Part shown: positions 1 to 6,441 of the stretch, in pieces
Layout: each line of letters opens with the position of its first letter
Numbering within the stretch: position 1 is the stretch's first letter
Assembly: GCA_000437255.1 (NCBI GenBank)
Contig: FR899082.1
Coordinates: forward strand, 1 to 26,115
DNA from: Ruminococcus sp. CAG:403
Lineage (GTDB): Bacteria > Bacillota > Clostridia > Oscillospirales > Ruminococcaceae
Length of the DNA: 26,115 nucleotides
Direction of reading: 5' to 3'
Notes under the pieces: generated by a model
The model's input: the letters and a program-made list of their open reading frames with translations, nothing else
The model's database searches: none
Told to the model about the DNA's origin: nothing
Program-made: the position numbers and the translations under genes

Positions 1-287
1 TCACGCACTCACGTGGAGTGCGACACCCGTACTGCTATTTTTGCAGTGACACTACCTGCATTTCAACTCACGCACTCACGTGGAGTGCGACGCTGGATCG
101 TCATAGTGCTTCCAACTGTTATGCCCATTTCAACTCACGCACTCACGTGGAGTGCGACTCTAAATATTGTATTAAAAAAAGATTCGCCACACAGTATATG
201 GGAAGTCATTGCTTTTTATCATCATGGTTTTCTGTTCGACATTTTTCGACATGCAATTTCAACTCACGCACTCACGTGGAGTGCGAC
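1..287 (-). CRISPR. Type I-C CRISPR array, leader-proximal end (continues past left edge)
   Basis: Four copies of a 32-bp repeat are visible: a partial copy at 1-24, then 60-91, 127-158 and 256-287, all identical where they overlap. Read on the minus strand each begins GTCGCACTCC and ends GTTGAAAT, the usual form of type I-C repeats, and its inner GCACTC/GAGTGC segment can form the crRNA hairpin. Spacers at 25-59 and 92-126 are both 35 bp. The interval 159-255 is 97 bp and is not a normal spacer: its first 66 bases copy the leader (see the repeat entry). Array orientation agrees with the minus-strand cas operon, and the leader is on the right. More repeats presumably lie left of position 1. 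No short-ORF reading across this region is credible. Confidence 0.97.
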
Positions 288-353
288 TCTAAATATTGTA
301 TTAAAAAAAGATTCGCCACACAGTATATGGGAAGTCATTGCTTTTTATCATCA
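127..353 (-). repeat. 98-bp direct duplication of first repeat plus 66 bp of leader
   Basis: Positions 127-224 and 256-353 are identical over 98 bases: one 32-bp CRISPR repeat followed by 66 bp of leader sequence. The copies are 129 bp apart. Between them lie 31 unique bases (225-255). If the last four shared bases (221-224) are counted as microhomology, the unique piece becomes exactly 35 bp, the array's spacer length. This fits an unequal exchange between a spacer and the leader that trapped a second leader-repeat unit inside the array. Confidence 0.95.
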
Positions 354-480
354 ATTATCCTAATTTTTTTCATATATAGTAAAAAATAAAAGCCTTATTT
401 TCTGCGAAGCCATTGCAATTATAATTTCACTGCTCCTTCGCAAAATATAATCACAAATGATTTTATGCTTAAATATCTTT
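288..480 (-). promoter_or_regulatory. CRISPR leader
   Basis: AT-rich, non-coding sequence upstream of the first repeat when read on the minus strand. The 66 bp next to the repeat (288-353) are the part copied inside the array and so include the leader-anchoring site expected to guide Cas1-Cas2. A TATAAT hexamer lies at 423-418 (minus), about 130 bp from the first repeat, but no good -35 is seen at normal spacing, so the promoter call is weak. A 7-bp inverted repeat (TGCGAAG/CTTCGCA) spans about 403-447. The right limit of the leader is arbitrary. Confidence 0.6.
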
Positions 481-537
481 TTTAAAAAGCAGATAACAAT
501 TACAAATTTTTTAGACAAAAAAGCAGAAAAAACTACC

Positions 538-568
538 TGTTATAGAATTTGCACTCTGAGTCATACTA
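538..568 (+). promoter_or_regulatory. Sigma-G-like (forespore) promoter of the SASP gene
   Basis: A CATACTA element at 562-568 matches the -10 of forespore sigma-G promoters, with TGTTATA at 538-544 as a -35 like TGNATA at 17 bp. The start of transcription would be about 575, leaving a 5' UTR of roughly 65 nt to the SASP start codon. Both motif and target gene class agree, which raises confidence although no experiment supports it here. Confidence 0.6.
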
Positions 569-641
569 GTATTGCAACCGTAAAAGCATACCAAATGCAA
601 ACGTGCTGCAACAAAATAGGAACAAAAAGGAGATTATGATT

Positions 642-821
642 ATGAAGGGCGAATTTACGCAAAAAGGCAAGGAAGCAATGGAACGGTTTAAGATGGAATC
701 TGCAAGCGAAGTAGGTGTAACACTGAAGCAGGGTTACAACGGCGATCTAACTGCAAGAGAAGCAGGATCTATCGGCGGACAGATGGTCAAGAAGATGATT
801 GACGCATATAAAATGCAGTGA
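642..821 (+). CDS. Alpha/beta-type small acid-soluble spore protein (SASP)
   Basis: A 59-residue protein with the hallmarks of alpha/beta SASPs: an N-terminal helix ending in ESASEVGVTL, then LTAREAGSIGGQMVKKMI, matching the conserved LTxRxxGSxGGxMxKxMI block. These proteins coat and protect DNA in the forespore and are degraded by the Gpr protease on germination; the ESASEVG segment corresponds to the usual protease-site region. The start at 642 is chosen because AGGAG (628-632) sits 9 bases upstream; an in-frame ATG at 636 is too close. It is preceded by a sigma-G-like promoter and followed by a hairpin terminator. It lies between cas2 and the CRISPR leader, convergent with cas2 and divergent from the array, an odd place for a sporulation gene. 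Confidence 0.9.
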   Translation: MKGEFTQKGKEAMERFKMESASEVGVTLKQGYNGDLTAREAGSIGGQMVKKMIDAYKMQ

Positions 822-892
822 GAGAACCCAAACAATTAAAACAGCTACCCCGTTATAGCGCATAAAAACAAACTTGCATTCTGAATAATAGA

Positions 893-933
893 AAATCCTC
901 CTATGGTATTGATTCAGCCATAGGAGGATTTTT
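893..933. terminator. Bidirectional terminator between SASP gene and cas2
   Basis: A perfect 14-bp stem (893-906 with 918-931) and an 11-base loop, with a T-run on each strand. It ends the plus-strand SASP transcript and the minus-strand cas operon, which converge here. It therefore separates cas transcription from the CRISPR leader. Positions 934-998 hold nothing else I can recognise. Confidence 0.9.
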
Positions 934-998
934 GTAGCATATTAGCAGTCTTCTTTCATCGAAATCATTCTATTATTTTGTATATGCATAACAATCGT

Positions 999-1289
999 TT
1001 AAAGAATTAAAATACCCTCCGGATTATAGCTCTGTTTGGCTCCAAACTGTTCTACTCTTCTCTGCCAATTGTTGCCCAAGTAATAAATACGCAAGCTATC
1101 CTGCTCTTCATCTATTATTTTTAAAAGCTGATCTTTTACCTTGAGAAACGTTCCATAATCGACATCAATCTCAAACACACTGCACTGGACGCGCTGTCCG
1201 TAGTTTTGACATACTTTTGAAACTTTCCGCAACCGTGTTTTTCCTTTTGTATCAATTGTAGAAACATCATAACTCACAAGTACCATCAT
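999..1289 (-). CDS. cas2: CRISPR-associated endonuclease Cas2 (type I-C)
   Basis: A 96-residue Cas2 of normal length. The ferredoxin-like start MMVLVSYDVST carries the usual first-strand Asp, followed by basic GKTRLRKVSKVCQNYGQRVQ and the family C-terminus NPEGILIL. Cas2 dimers bridge two Cas1 dimers to form the spacer-integration complex. The start at 1289 gives the standard I-C N-terminus; in-frame GTG (1301) and ATG (1298) would add three or four residues. TAAGGTG overlapping the cas1 stop is an acceptable Shine-Dalgarno for the earlier starts and GGAAG for the later one, so the exact start is open. It is the last gene of the cas operon, immediately after cas1. Confidence 0.95.
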   Translation of the reverse strand: MMVLVSYDVSTIDTKGKTRLRKVSKVCQNYGQRVQCSVFEIDVDYGTFLKVKDQLLKIIDEEQDSLRIYYLGNNWQRRVEQFGAKQSYNPEGILIL

Positions 1290-1304
1290 AACTTCCATCA
1301 CACC

Positions 1305-2327
1305 TTACTTCAGCAAATAAGAAGGATACTCTCCTAAATCGCCTCGTATATATTTAGCCAATAACGAACTCTGCACAAACGGAAGTAAACCAATCATAAT
1401 TTTTTCATTTAAGTACGGATGCACCATACTCACCTGCTTTCGTTCTTGCCATGCCGTTAAAACTTTCTTTCTGCCTTCTTGATTCAAATAAACAGCTCCG
1501 CTCACCTGTGTTTCAAAGTCATCTGGCTTGATTTTCTTTAAATTGATCATGGTTAAAACAAGACGTTCTACGATGCAGCGAAACTCTTCCACAAGATCAC
1601 AAGCCAAACTGCTTCTTCCTGGCCGAAGGGTATGATAAAACCCATAACAACTATCCAATCCAACACTTTCCAATGCAGAGGCATAAGAAGCTGTTGCGAC
1701 AGTATACAAAAAGGAAAGCATTGCATTGACTCGATCCAATGGTGGACGTTTTGTCCTGGATGTCATGAAAAATGCATCTTTTTGATGCAAAATCAAGCGA
1801 TTAAAAATATCAAAATATGCCTTTGCACAATTTCCTTCAATTCCTAATAAAATCTCTCGATCTGTAGTTTCATAAACGGTTTGTATGCCACTTTCCAAAT
1901 AAGAAATACAATTGGAAAGCGCACCGTCTGCATCCAACTCTGGATTATCTCGCTTAGAACGGCGAATTAAGGATCTTGTGTTAGAAAGTTTTGCGGCAAC
2001 TGTATTTTGCATTAAGTCTAATTGCATCTCTCCAAATTGTTCAAACTGTGCTTTTCGAAGGTAAATATTTCCTTTTGGCTTGCCCTGCACACGAGCTAAA
2101 AATTTTCCTTGCGGAGAAATGAAATTGATTGGAATTCCATATTCCACACACTTTCCCATCAATGCAGGCGAACAACCTACATAACTAAACACATAAATAT
2201 CCTCAATATTAGAAAAAGGTACCCGAAACTTTTCATGCTCTTCATATCGACATACAATATTTTCTCCATCCAGTGTCAAATATGCTGTTTCATCTAATAT
2301 ATAAAGGGTATTCAAAAGCTTTCTCAT
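1305..2327 (-). CDS. cas1: CRISPR-associated endonuclease Cas1 (type I-C)
   Basis: A 340-residue Cas1, the integrase that inserts new spacers at the leader-repeat junction. The N-terminal beta domain begins MRKLLNTLYI. The catalytic helical domain shows the metal-binding residues: Glu164 in GIEGNCAKAYF, His232 in GFYHTLRPGRSS and acidic Asp244/Glu247 in ACDLVEEFR. The start at 2327 forms an ATGA overlap with the cas4 stop and has GGAGGAG just upstream; the 31-residue upstream extension overlaps cas4 and is not used. It is intact, so adaptation could be functional. Confidence 0.97.
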   Translation of the reverse strand: MRKLLNTLYILDETAYLTLDGENIVCRYEEHEKFRVPFSNIEDIYVFSYVGCSPALMGKCVEYGIPINFISPQGKFLARVQGKPKGNIYLRKAQFEQFGEMQLDLMQNTVAAKLSNTRSLIRRSKRDNPELDADGALSNCISYLESGIQTVYETTDREILLGIEGNCAKAYFDIFNRLILHQKDAFFMTSRTKRPPLDRVNAMLSFLYTVATASYASALESVGLDSCYGFYHTLRPGRSSLACDLVEEFRCIVERLVLTMINLKKIKPDDFETQVSGAVYLNQEGRKKVLTAWQERKQVSMVHPYLNEKIMIGLLPFVQSSLLAKYIRGDLGEYPSYLLK

Positions 2328-2995
2328 TTGTCTCCTCCATTCATGGAAGCAATTTGATCTCGAACAGAATAGGACTTTTCTTTTGGAAAACACAGATCCG
2401 ATAACGAACAACCGGAACATTTTTGCCCTTTTACTCGTTTCGGGATAACATGACTTTCTAAAATCTGCCGCATCTGCGTCAAATATTTTCTGAGCAACTC
2501 ATCATAATAAGTACCTTGTGTTTCAAATGGTAATTTTACTCGCCGGCGAATATCTGCATAATAAAGAAAACATTCACTGTTACACTGAAAGATAGCATCT
2601 ACACAAAGCTTTTGTGCGTAAACTTGGATCGCATCACTTTCATGAAATTCCTGATTCTTTGGTTTGGTTGGTTTGTATTCCACAATCTGAACAGTAAACT
2701 TATCTGCTAATGATTCAACATAGACTCCATTCTTGTTTCTCAAAAACTCTATGCAGTCTGCAACGCCAAACATATCATATTCCGGCGCATCATAATAAAT
2801 CGTGACATCGCTTCGAACAACTTTTCTGGCACTGTTAAAACTTCGTTCCCCGCTGTGCACCCGTTCATGCATCAAATTTCCTTTGACAACAAATACATTT
2901 TCTGCCCAGTCATCATTTATCTCTAATAAAGCAAACCGTCTCGGACAATACATGTAATGCTGAATGGAACGAATGGAAATGGTTCTGTTCATCAT
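2324..2995 (-). CDS. cas4: CRISPR-associated exonuclease Cas4 (RecB-like, Fe-S)
   Basis: A 223-residue Cas4. It has the single N-terminal cysteine in YCPRRFAL and the C-terminal cluster CSGCSLSDLC, together four ligands for an Fe-S cluster. The RecB-family nuclease core is visible as the FGVADCIEF Asp and the VEYKPTKPK motif with its Glu and Lys. Cas4 trims prespacers and selects PAM-containing ends before Cas1-Cas2 integration. The first ATG at 2995 abuts AAGGA, so the second ATG (2992) may be the true start; the difference is one residue. The gene starts a few bases after the cas7 stop and overlaps cas1. Confidence 0.96.
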   Translation of the reverse strand: MMNRTISIRSIQHYMYCPRRFALLEINDDWAENVFVVKGNLMHERVHSGERSFNSARKVVRSDVTIYYDAPEYDMFGVADCIEFLRNKNGVYVESLADKFTVQIVEYKPTKPKNQEFHESDAIQVYAQKLCVDAIFQCNSECFLYYADIRRRVKLPFETQGTYYDELLRKYLTQMRQILESHVIPKRVKGQKCSGCSLSDLCFPKEKSYSVRDQIASMNGGDK

Positions 2996-2999
2996 TCCT

Positions 3000-3872
3000 T
3001 TAGGAAAGCTTTTCGATTAACTTTACACCATCTGGCATATTGCGATCAATACAAACCTCATAATCCGAGTAGGCTCTTGCCACACAAACGGAATCTTTTC
3101 GCTTTACTGTCACTTTATCAAACAGAACATGCGCCGGTGCATTGCCCAATGCAGAAGCATGCTGAAAGACAATTAATTTTCTCATGCAAAGTTTTCCCCT
3201 TGCAGCACTTCGGTCATGCTCAAACATATTGATGATCGCAGTCCAAAGCAACTCCAGGTCTGCTTCACTAAAACCTGTTACCTTTTGTGCCAGCATTGCA
3301 GAGACATACCCTTCTGCCCGATACAAGCCATAGGGAACAATATTCTTTTTTCCCATTTCTGTTGCACCTTTTTCTTGGCGATCTTCTGTTGTTTTTGACT
3401 GCCTTGTAATTGTAATGTCCTGTGGGAAAATAGGATCAATGCTTCTGGCAAAATTAATCTGTACAGGTCCCCGTACAATTCCACAAGGATCCTCTCCTGT
3501 ACTCATAACTGCACCAAAGGTTCGTACATCATAATAATTTTCGCAGATGTATTCCTGGGCTTTTTTCACGTCATCTGAATTTTTCCCTTTTTGCTTTGTT
3601 TTCAGACCGCAAGCAGAATAAGCGTCTGTAAATTTTGTGTTGAGTGCTTTATCTGCTTTGATTAAAATATTGTAACCAGCTTCACCTTCCTTGGCCAGTT
3701 CTACATAATTTCTAATTTTTCGTTTTAAGCAAACATCTGTTACAAGTCCCAAGCTTGTTTCTGGGTCAGTTCTCGGCATATTGCCGGCATCTGGGTCACC
3801 ATTTGGGTTTCCGTTTTCCACATCAAACAACATGATAAATTCATATCGGTTTTGAATTGCTTGTTCTTTCAT
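3000..3872 (-). CDS. cas7: Cas7 (Csd2), type I-C Cascade backbone
   Basis: A 290-residue Cas7 of the Csd2 subtype. The conserved block starting NRYEFIMLFDVENGNPNGDP and continuing to DAGNMPRTDPET is diagnostic for I-C Cas7. Later, TFGAVMSTGEDPCGIVRGPVQ and the FEHDRSAARG stretch fit the RRM-like fold and its crRNA-binding loops. Several copies form the helical filament that holds crRNA in the surveillance complex. I prefer ATG at 3872, because AAAGG lies 9-10 bases upstream; an ATG at 3881 directly abuts that ribosome site. About 15 bases separate it from the cas8c stop, so it is co-transcribed. Confidence 0.96.
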   Translation of the reverse strand: MKEQAIQNRYEFIMLFDVENGNPNGDPDAGNMPRTDPETSLGLVTDVCLKRKIRNYVELAKEGEAGYNILIKADKALNTKFTDAYSACGLKTKQKGKNSDDVKKAQEYICENYYDVRTFGAVMSTGEDPCGIVRGPVQINFARSIDPIFPQDITITRQSKTTEDRQEKGATEMGKKNIVPYGLYRAEGYVSAMLAQKVTGFSEADLELLWTAIINMFEHDRSAARGKLCMRKLIVFQHASALGNAPAHVLFDKVTVKRKDSVCVARAYSDYEVCIDRNMPDGVKLIEKLS

Positions 3873-3887
3873 TTCCAACATCCTTTC

Positions 3888-4277
3888 TTATTCCGCTACA
3901 GAATCATCCGTAGCTGTTTCCTGCTGTTTCTCTTTTTTCGCATAAAGCGCCTTGTTTTGCTGGTAGTAGCCAATGATAAATTTGCCCTGTTCATCCAGTG
4001 ACAATGTACTTGGAAATGCATCTTCCAACTGATCTATGATATCTCCGCAAAGTTTCTGATAAAAGAGTACATATTCTACCTTTTTTAGATGATTCTGCGA
4101 GAGCTGAATCAACTTTGGAAAAACAGTAGCCGGTTTGGAGCAAGCTGAAGAAAAATAGGAATCTTTAATGGTTCGATTCAGATTCCCTCCAGAAGCATCC
4201 TGCTGAATTTTTTCCAGCACCGCAAACAATCTTCCACAAAGATATGCTTGATTGGTATTGTCTAAATTTAAAGACAT
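3888..4277 (-). CDS. cas11c: Cas11c small subunit, internal in-frame start within cas8c
   Basis: Inside cas8c, an ATG at 4277 is preceded by a perfect Shine-Dalgarno AAGGAGG (4292-4286) with 8-base spacing, better than that of some whole genes here. Translation from it in the cas8c frame gives 129 residues beginning MSLNLDNTNQAYLCGRLFAV, helix-rich throughout. Published work on type I-C systems shows that a separate Cas11c small subunit is made from just such an internal start and is needed in Cascade. Here the site is inferred from sequence; the product shares its stop codon with cas8c. Confidence 0.85.
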   Translation of the reverse strand: MSLNLDNTNQAYLCGRLFAVLEKIQQDASGGNLNRTIKDSYFSSACSKPATVFPKLIQLSQNHLKKVEYVLFYQKLCGDIIDQLEDAFPSTLSLDEQGKFIIGYYQQNKALYAKKEKQQETATDDSVAE

Positions 4278-5702
4278 TGTTATTTCCTCCTTTTTGGCCT
4301 TTCGATTTAAGCAGCCCTTGATTAGACCTGCTCTAATATGATTCACTTTCTTTTGCTGCGTCTCATCAGTATCTGTTTTTACTCTTGCGATCACAGTTGC
4401 AAGCAATGCATCTGGATACCTTGTACCGTTTAAAATGGATGCAAACAGACCTGCAATCAACGGCGGCGGCACTTTTGCATCTTTTGATTTGGGAGAAACC
4501 AACTGTTTTTGAATCCAGTACATAGAGACCGGTTTCTGCTTTTCCAAAATACGAATATCTTTTTGATGTGCTGCAACATGCTCCAAAATGACACCAAATC
4601 GATTGCGCACAACAAATTTGGTACAAATGCGAGAACTGTTTGCTGTCAGTCCTGCAACATAAAATATGGAATCCGGATCCATTCCACTTAGATCCTTTAA
4701 CACACCTGTTTTGGCATAATTGTAGACTTGATTCAAATCCTTTTCGGTTTCCTGATCCACGGTTTCCTTTTGATCGGAAGCAAAATCCCCAAACAATAAG
4801 GAAAATGCATCACACTCCGCAGTATCATTTTGTTTCATTGCAAAATAAACAACCACCATATCTCCAAAATTTTTATGATGTCCGTTATCTGCAAGCAGGA
4901 AATTCAAGGCAGCTGTGTACTGCTTCATTGCTTTCTCCGAAATATTGCAATTATAACCAAGAGATTTCCCATAAGAATAAAAAGCGTTTCGATCTGTCTG
5001 ATCCTTCCCAAAACTAACCAATTTTGCCTGGCTTCCAATTCCCTTTAATTTATCATGCATCTCGCAAATTGGTAAACGCTCTCCTAAAATAGAACAAAAA
5101 CCGGTTTGCTGCGTCGCCTGTTTTTCTTTTTGTTCTTCCAAAAGCAAGGCTTGATAGTTTTCTTTTACACGCGGATCTTCATGCAGCATGATTTCAGGGC
5201 TTCCATCCAATCCAAAACAAAACCTTGCATTGTCAAAATTGGCTCCCATTTGCAGCAAAATTTCATTTTCTGTTTGCAGATCTGGATTCCAAGTTCGAAT
5301 GAAATTGCAGTAGGCTTTGCAAATATCTGAATCAATCTCTTCAAAAAACGGAAGATTTCTTTCACAGAACGTATCATGCTTGCTCTTTTTTCCAGCTTTT
5401 CCAGGAATGGTTTTGAAACTATTTTTCCCTTTTTCCCGTTCCAATCCAAAAATATATTCCCGACGATGCTCAATCAGATAAGAATAGATCACGGTGGTAT
5501 TTCCACGTTGCTCCGGCAATAATAATTCTGGTGTAATGTATCTTTTTGTACCTTCTATCGGTTTACGCAAATCTTGAATTGCGGTAACAGTACCATCTAA
5601 CGCCAACAAAATTTCAAAATCGATGGCTTGTTTATAATATGCTTCTATATCACCACATAAATTTGCTGCCGCGCTGTAGTCACATAACGCTTTTATCAGC
5701 AT
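3888..5702 (-). CDS. cas8c: Cas8c (Csd1), type I-C Cascade large subunit
   Basis: A 604-residue Csd1/Cas8c. In type I-C it recognises the PAM and the non-target strand and recruits Cas3. The N-terminus MLIKALCDYSAAAN and the central MYWIQKQLVSPKSKDAKVPPPLIAGLF region fit the family, as do its length and its place between cas5 and cas7. The start ATG overlaps the end of cas5 by 7 bases and has GGAGGAG upstream. The last 129 codons form a separate translatable unit with their own strong ribosome site (Cas11c, see that entry). The tail is Lys/Glu/Gln-rich. No frameshift is seen. Confidence 0.95.
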   Translation of the reverse strand: MLIKALCDYSAAANLCGDIEAYYKQAIDFEILLALDGTVTAIQDLRKPIEGTKRYITPELLLPEQRGNTTVIYSYLIEHRREYIFGLEREKGKNSFKTIPGKAGKKSKHDTFCERNLPFFEEIDSDICKAYCNFIRTWNPDLQTENEILLQMGANFDNARFCFGLDGSPEIMLHEDPRVKENYQALLLEEQKEKQATQQTGFCSILGERLPICEMHDKLKGIGSQAKLVSFGKDQTDRNAFYSYGKSLGYNCNISEKAMKQYTAALNFLLADNGHHKNFGDMVVVYFAMKQNDTAECDAFSLLFGDFASDQKETVDQETEKDLNQVYNYAKTGVLKDLSGMDPDSIFYVAGLTANSSRICTKFVVRNRFGVILEHVAAHQKDIRILEKQKPVSMYWIQKQLVSPKSKDAKVPPPLIAGLFASILNGTRYPDALLATVIARVKTDTDETQQKKVNHIRAGLIKGCLNRKAKKEEITMSLNLDNTNQAYLCGRLFAVLEKIQQDASGGNLNRTIKDSYFSSACSKPATVFPKLIQLSQNHLKKVEYVLFYQKLCGDIIDQLEDAFPSTLSLDEQGKFIIGYYQQNKALYAKKEKQQETATDDSVAE

Positions 5703-6418
5703 GTGATCTCCTCCCTGTACTTTGCTACGTCTATCACGCCATCTATCATATGCGGATGATAGTAAACAGCATTTGCAGCATCTGAAAACTTAGGATGTTC
5801 CCAGTCACCATTCTGTGGAATCCCCTTATCTTGAAACTGCATTCGATACAGCATCCATCCAAGGTCTCGATCTCCCTTATTTTCATCAGCAACTTCGTGC
5901 AGATCAAATGCATCCACCAATTCCATTCTTTTTACAGGAAACTCGCGGCATCCCAAACAAGGCTGCCGAAATTGCTGTCCTTTCTGTAAGCGGCGCAGTA
6001 AGATATTATAATGTTTCTCATCGCTTTCATCTTCATGATCTGAACGGAGAAAAGTGCGTTCAAAATGAAAAGAAATTCCATATTTCACATCTTTCAGAAT
6101 CATCGCTGCACGCTGTGTTCTTGCTTCAGAAGTATAAATTTCCGGCGTACCACTGGAACCTTTCATTTGACTTTTTACCGCAGAAAGAGAAACTTTGCTT
6201 TTTACTTCATTCCGCCGAATATTGGTAAACTGAATGGGATGAAATACGACAATGCGATCAATATAATACTGCAAAGCCGGTTTCCAATAAATTGACTTTA
6301 ACAAACCTTCTAATGCGCCTGGAGTCGGAACATCATAGGAAGCGCGTTCTACCTTTGCCTCGCTTCGTGTAAAGCAAGCATAATCCCCTTCCACCACAAG
6401 ATGAAACCCATAGCTCAT
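5696..6418 (-). CDS. cas5c: Cas5c (Cas5d), pre-crRNA-processing endonuclease
   Basis: A 240-residue Cas5 of the I-C type. Type I-C lacks Cas6, and Cas5c cuts the repeat RNA and stays bound to the 5' handle. Family marks are MSYGFHLVVEGDYACFTR, the YDVPTPGALEGLLKSIYWKP block that carries the catalytic-region Tyr, and the basic/aromatic stretch RAAMILKDVKYGISFHFER that aligns with the Lys/His active-site area. The start at ATG 6418 is chosen because GAGGAG (6432-6427) is 8 bases upstream; a GTG at 6427 lies inside that site. It follows cas3 by 23 bases and overlaps cas8c by 7 bases. Confidence 0.95.
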   Translation of the reverse strand: MSYGFHLVVEGDYACFTRSEAKVERASYDVPTPGALEGLLKSIYWKPALQYYIDRIVVFHPIQFTNIRRNEVKSKVSLSAVKSQMKGSSGTPEIYTSEARTQRAAMILKDVKYGISFHFERTFLRSDHEDESDEKHYNILLRRLQKGQQFRQPCLGCREFPVKRMELVDAFDLHEVADENKGDRDLGWMLYRMQFQDKGIPQNGDWEHPKFSDAANAVYYHPHMIDGVIDVAKYREEITC

Positions 6419-6441
6419 TTGTATCACTCCTCGTTCTTAAA

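Noticed and set aside
13..389. Two plus-strand reading frames across the left edge
   Set aside because: They are translations of CRISPR repeats, spacers and leader; the same peptide recurs because the DNA is repeated.
418..423. TATAAT in the leader as a firm CRISPR promoter
   Set aside because: No acceptable -35 at 16-18 bp; kept only as a note in the leader entry.
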